Assembly (NCBI GenBank): GCA_963812505.1
Contig: CAWEVM010000021.1
Location: 124,001 to 188,000 of the forward strand
Source: JAMXLO01 sp963812505
GTDB lineage: Bacteria; Pseudomonadota; Alphaproteobacteria; Acetobacterales; Acetobacteraceae
Length of the DNA stretch: 64,000 bases
Direction of reading: 5' to 3'
Part shown: positions 63,447 through 64,000 of the stretch, in pieces
How the letters are laid out: each line of letters opens with the position of its first letter
Position numbering within the stretch: position 1 is the first letter of the stretch
Made by a program: the position numbers and the translations under genes
Notes under the pieces: generated by a model
Told to the model about the DNA's origin: nothing
The model's database searches: none
Seen by the model: the letters and a program-made list of their open reading frames with translations, nothing else

Positions 63447-64000
63447 CTAGGCGAAACCGGAAAAGTCAGGCTTGCGCTTCTCCATGAATGCCCTGAATGC
63501 CTCGGCTGCCTCGGGCGAGCCGAGGCGTTCACGAAACAGCTTGAGCTCTTCCTCCATGCGCGCCGCGAGGTCGGTCGCGCCGTGCCGGATAAGATGCTTG
63601 GTAAGCCGCACGGCCTGAGGCGGCAGCGATGCAAGCCGATGCGCGATCTCGTAAGCCGTCTCCAGGAGCGCCGCGTCATCGACGACGCGATTCACAAAGC
63701 CCCACTCGTGCGCTGTCGCCGCATCCAGTGGCTCGCCGAGGAGCAGCAGCGCGCTGGCTCGCTGATTACCGAGCAGGCGGGGGAAAAGCAGCGAGCTTGC
63801 GGCCTCGGGCACCAGGCCGAGACTGGTGAACGGCATCACGAAGCGGGCGGAACGTGCGGCAACGATGAGGTCGCAGTGCATCAGCATCGTGGTGCCGACG
63901 CCGATCGCCGCTCCGTTCACCGCAGCGATCAGCGGCTTCTGCATCGACGCTATCGTCGGCAGGAAGCGCGACGCCGAGCTCTCCCGTTTCCCGCTGGCGC
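63447..64000 (-). CDS. Enoyl-CoA hydratase/isomerase, C-terminal part (partial)
   Basis: Codons continue in frame past the end of the window, so the N-terminus is missing. KPLIAAVNGAAIGVGTTMLMHCD is the oxyanion-hole region of the crotonase fold. The catalytic-Glu region is FTSLGLVPEAASSLLFPRLLG, and RMEEELKLFRERLGSPEAAEAF with KRKPDFSGF forms the C-terminal helices. The ATG at 63944 is an internal methionine rather than the start, since conserved sequence (RFLPTIASMQKP) precedes it. Confidence 0.85.
   Translation of the reverse strand, partial: ASGKRESSASRFLPTIASMQKPLIAAVNGAAIGVGTTMLMHCDLIVAARSARFVMPFTSLGLVPEAASSLLFPRLLGNQRASALLLLGEPLDAATAHEWGFVNRVVDDAALLETAYEIAHRLASLPPQAVRLTKHLIRHGATDLAARMEEELKLFRERLGSPEAAEAFRAFMEKRKPDFSGFA

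Noticed and set aside
1..64000. CRISPR arrays, tRNA and rRNA genes
   Set aside because: I looked for regularly spaced repeats and for tRNA-like T-loop and anticodon patterns and saw none; the only RNA gene I can support is rnpB.

Overview
The window is GC-rich chromosomal DNA (low-GC patches excepted) from an alphaproteobacterium, most likely the Acetobacteraceae/Rhodospirillales. This rests on gene order (djlA - amidase - rnpB - mraZ - division/cell-wall cluster - lpxC - bamD - recN - ligA), an FtsZ ending in the alphaproteobacterial DIPAFLRRQ tail, and a DAP-type MurE. The genus cannot be read from the sequence.

Left end (1-5.4 kb): the tail of a short-chain dehydrogenase. Then comes a three-domain fusion of lysophospholipid flippase, acyltransferase and acyl-ACP synthetase, behind a frameshifted TetR gene with a palindromic operator. 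A MetE-like single-domain protein follows, transcribed divergently.

Accessory stretch (5.4-12.6 kb): a patchy region, partly of lower GC. Two copies of a GFA-type gene (one intact, one decayed) flank a small P-loop kinase, amid REP-like palindromes. Next is a tightly packed recombinase/nuclease module: a serine resolvase, then a restriction-endonuclease-like gene interrupted by an in-frame TGA, then a second nuclease-like gene with a frameshift and a lost catalytic lysine. Two proteins of unknown function follow.

Core cell-envelope block (12.6-38.1 kb, all minus strand): reading with transcription, djlA, an amidase, rnpB, then mraZ, rsmH, ftsL, ftsI, murE, murF, mraY, ftsW, murG, murC, murB, ddl, ftsQ, ftsA, ftsZ, lpxC, bamD, recN, ligA. 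Most junctions from mraZ to ftsA overlap by 1-13 bp or are only a few bases apart. murD is missing from its usual place between mraY and ftsW, and the only extra gap there is 88 bp. A promoter overlapped by TGGG repeats at 10-bp period upstream of mraZ looks like the MraZ autoregulatory site.

Right part (38.2-64 kb): ordinary metabolic and transport genes. They are a CocE/NonD hydrolase, an RND efflux pair, a 2-keto-4-pentenoate hydratase, a molybdopterin oxidoreductase with a ketopantoate-reductase-like partner, and a complete peptide-type ABC importer in one operon with a second CocE/NonD hydrolase. A SAM methyltransferase, a PPP-type phosphatase, a 536-residue protein of unknown function, a CydDC-like fused ABC exporter (frameshifted), a LysR regulator and the start of an enoyl-CoA hydratase follow. 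Three genes each carry a net single extra base, which may be assembly error rather than true decay.
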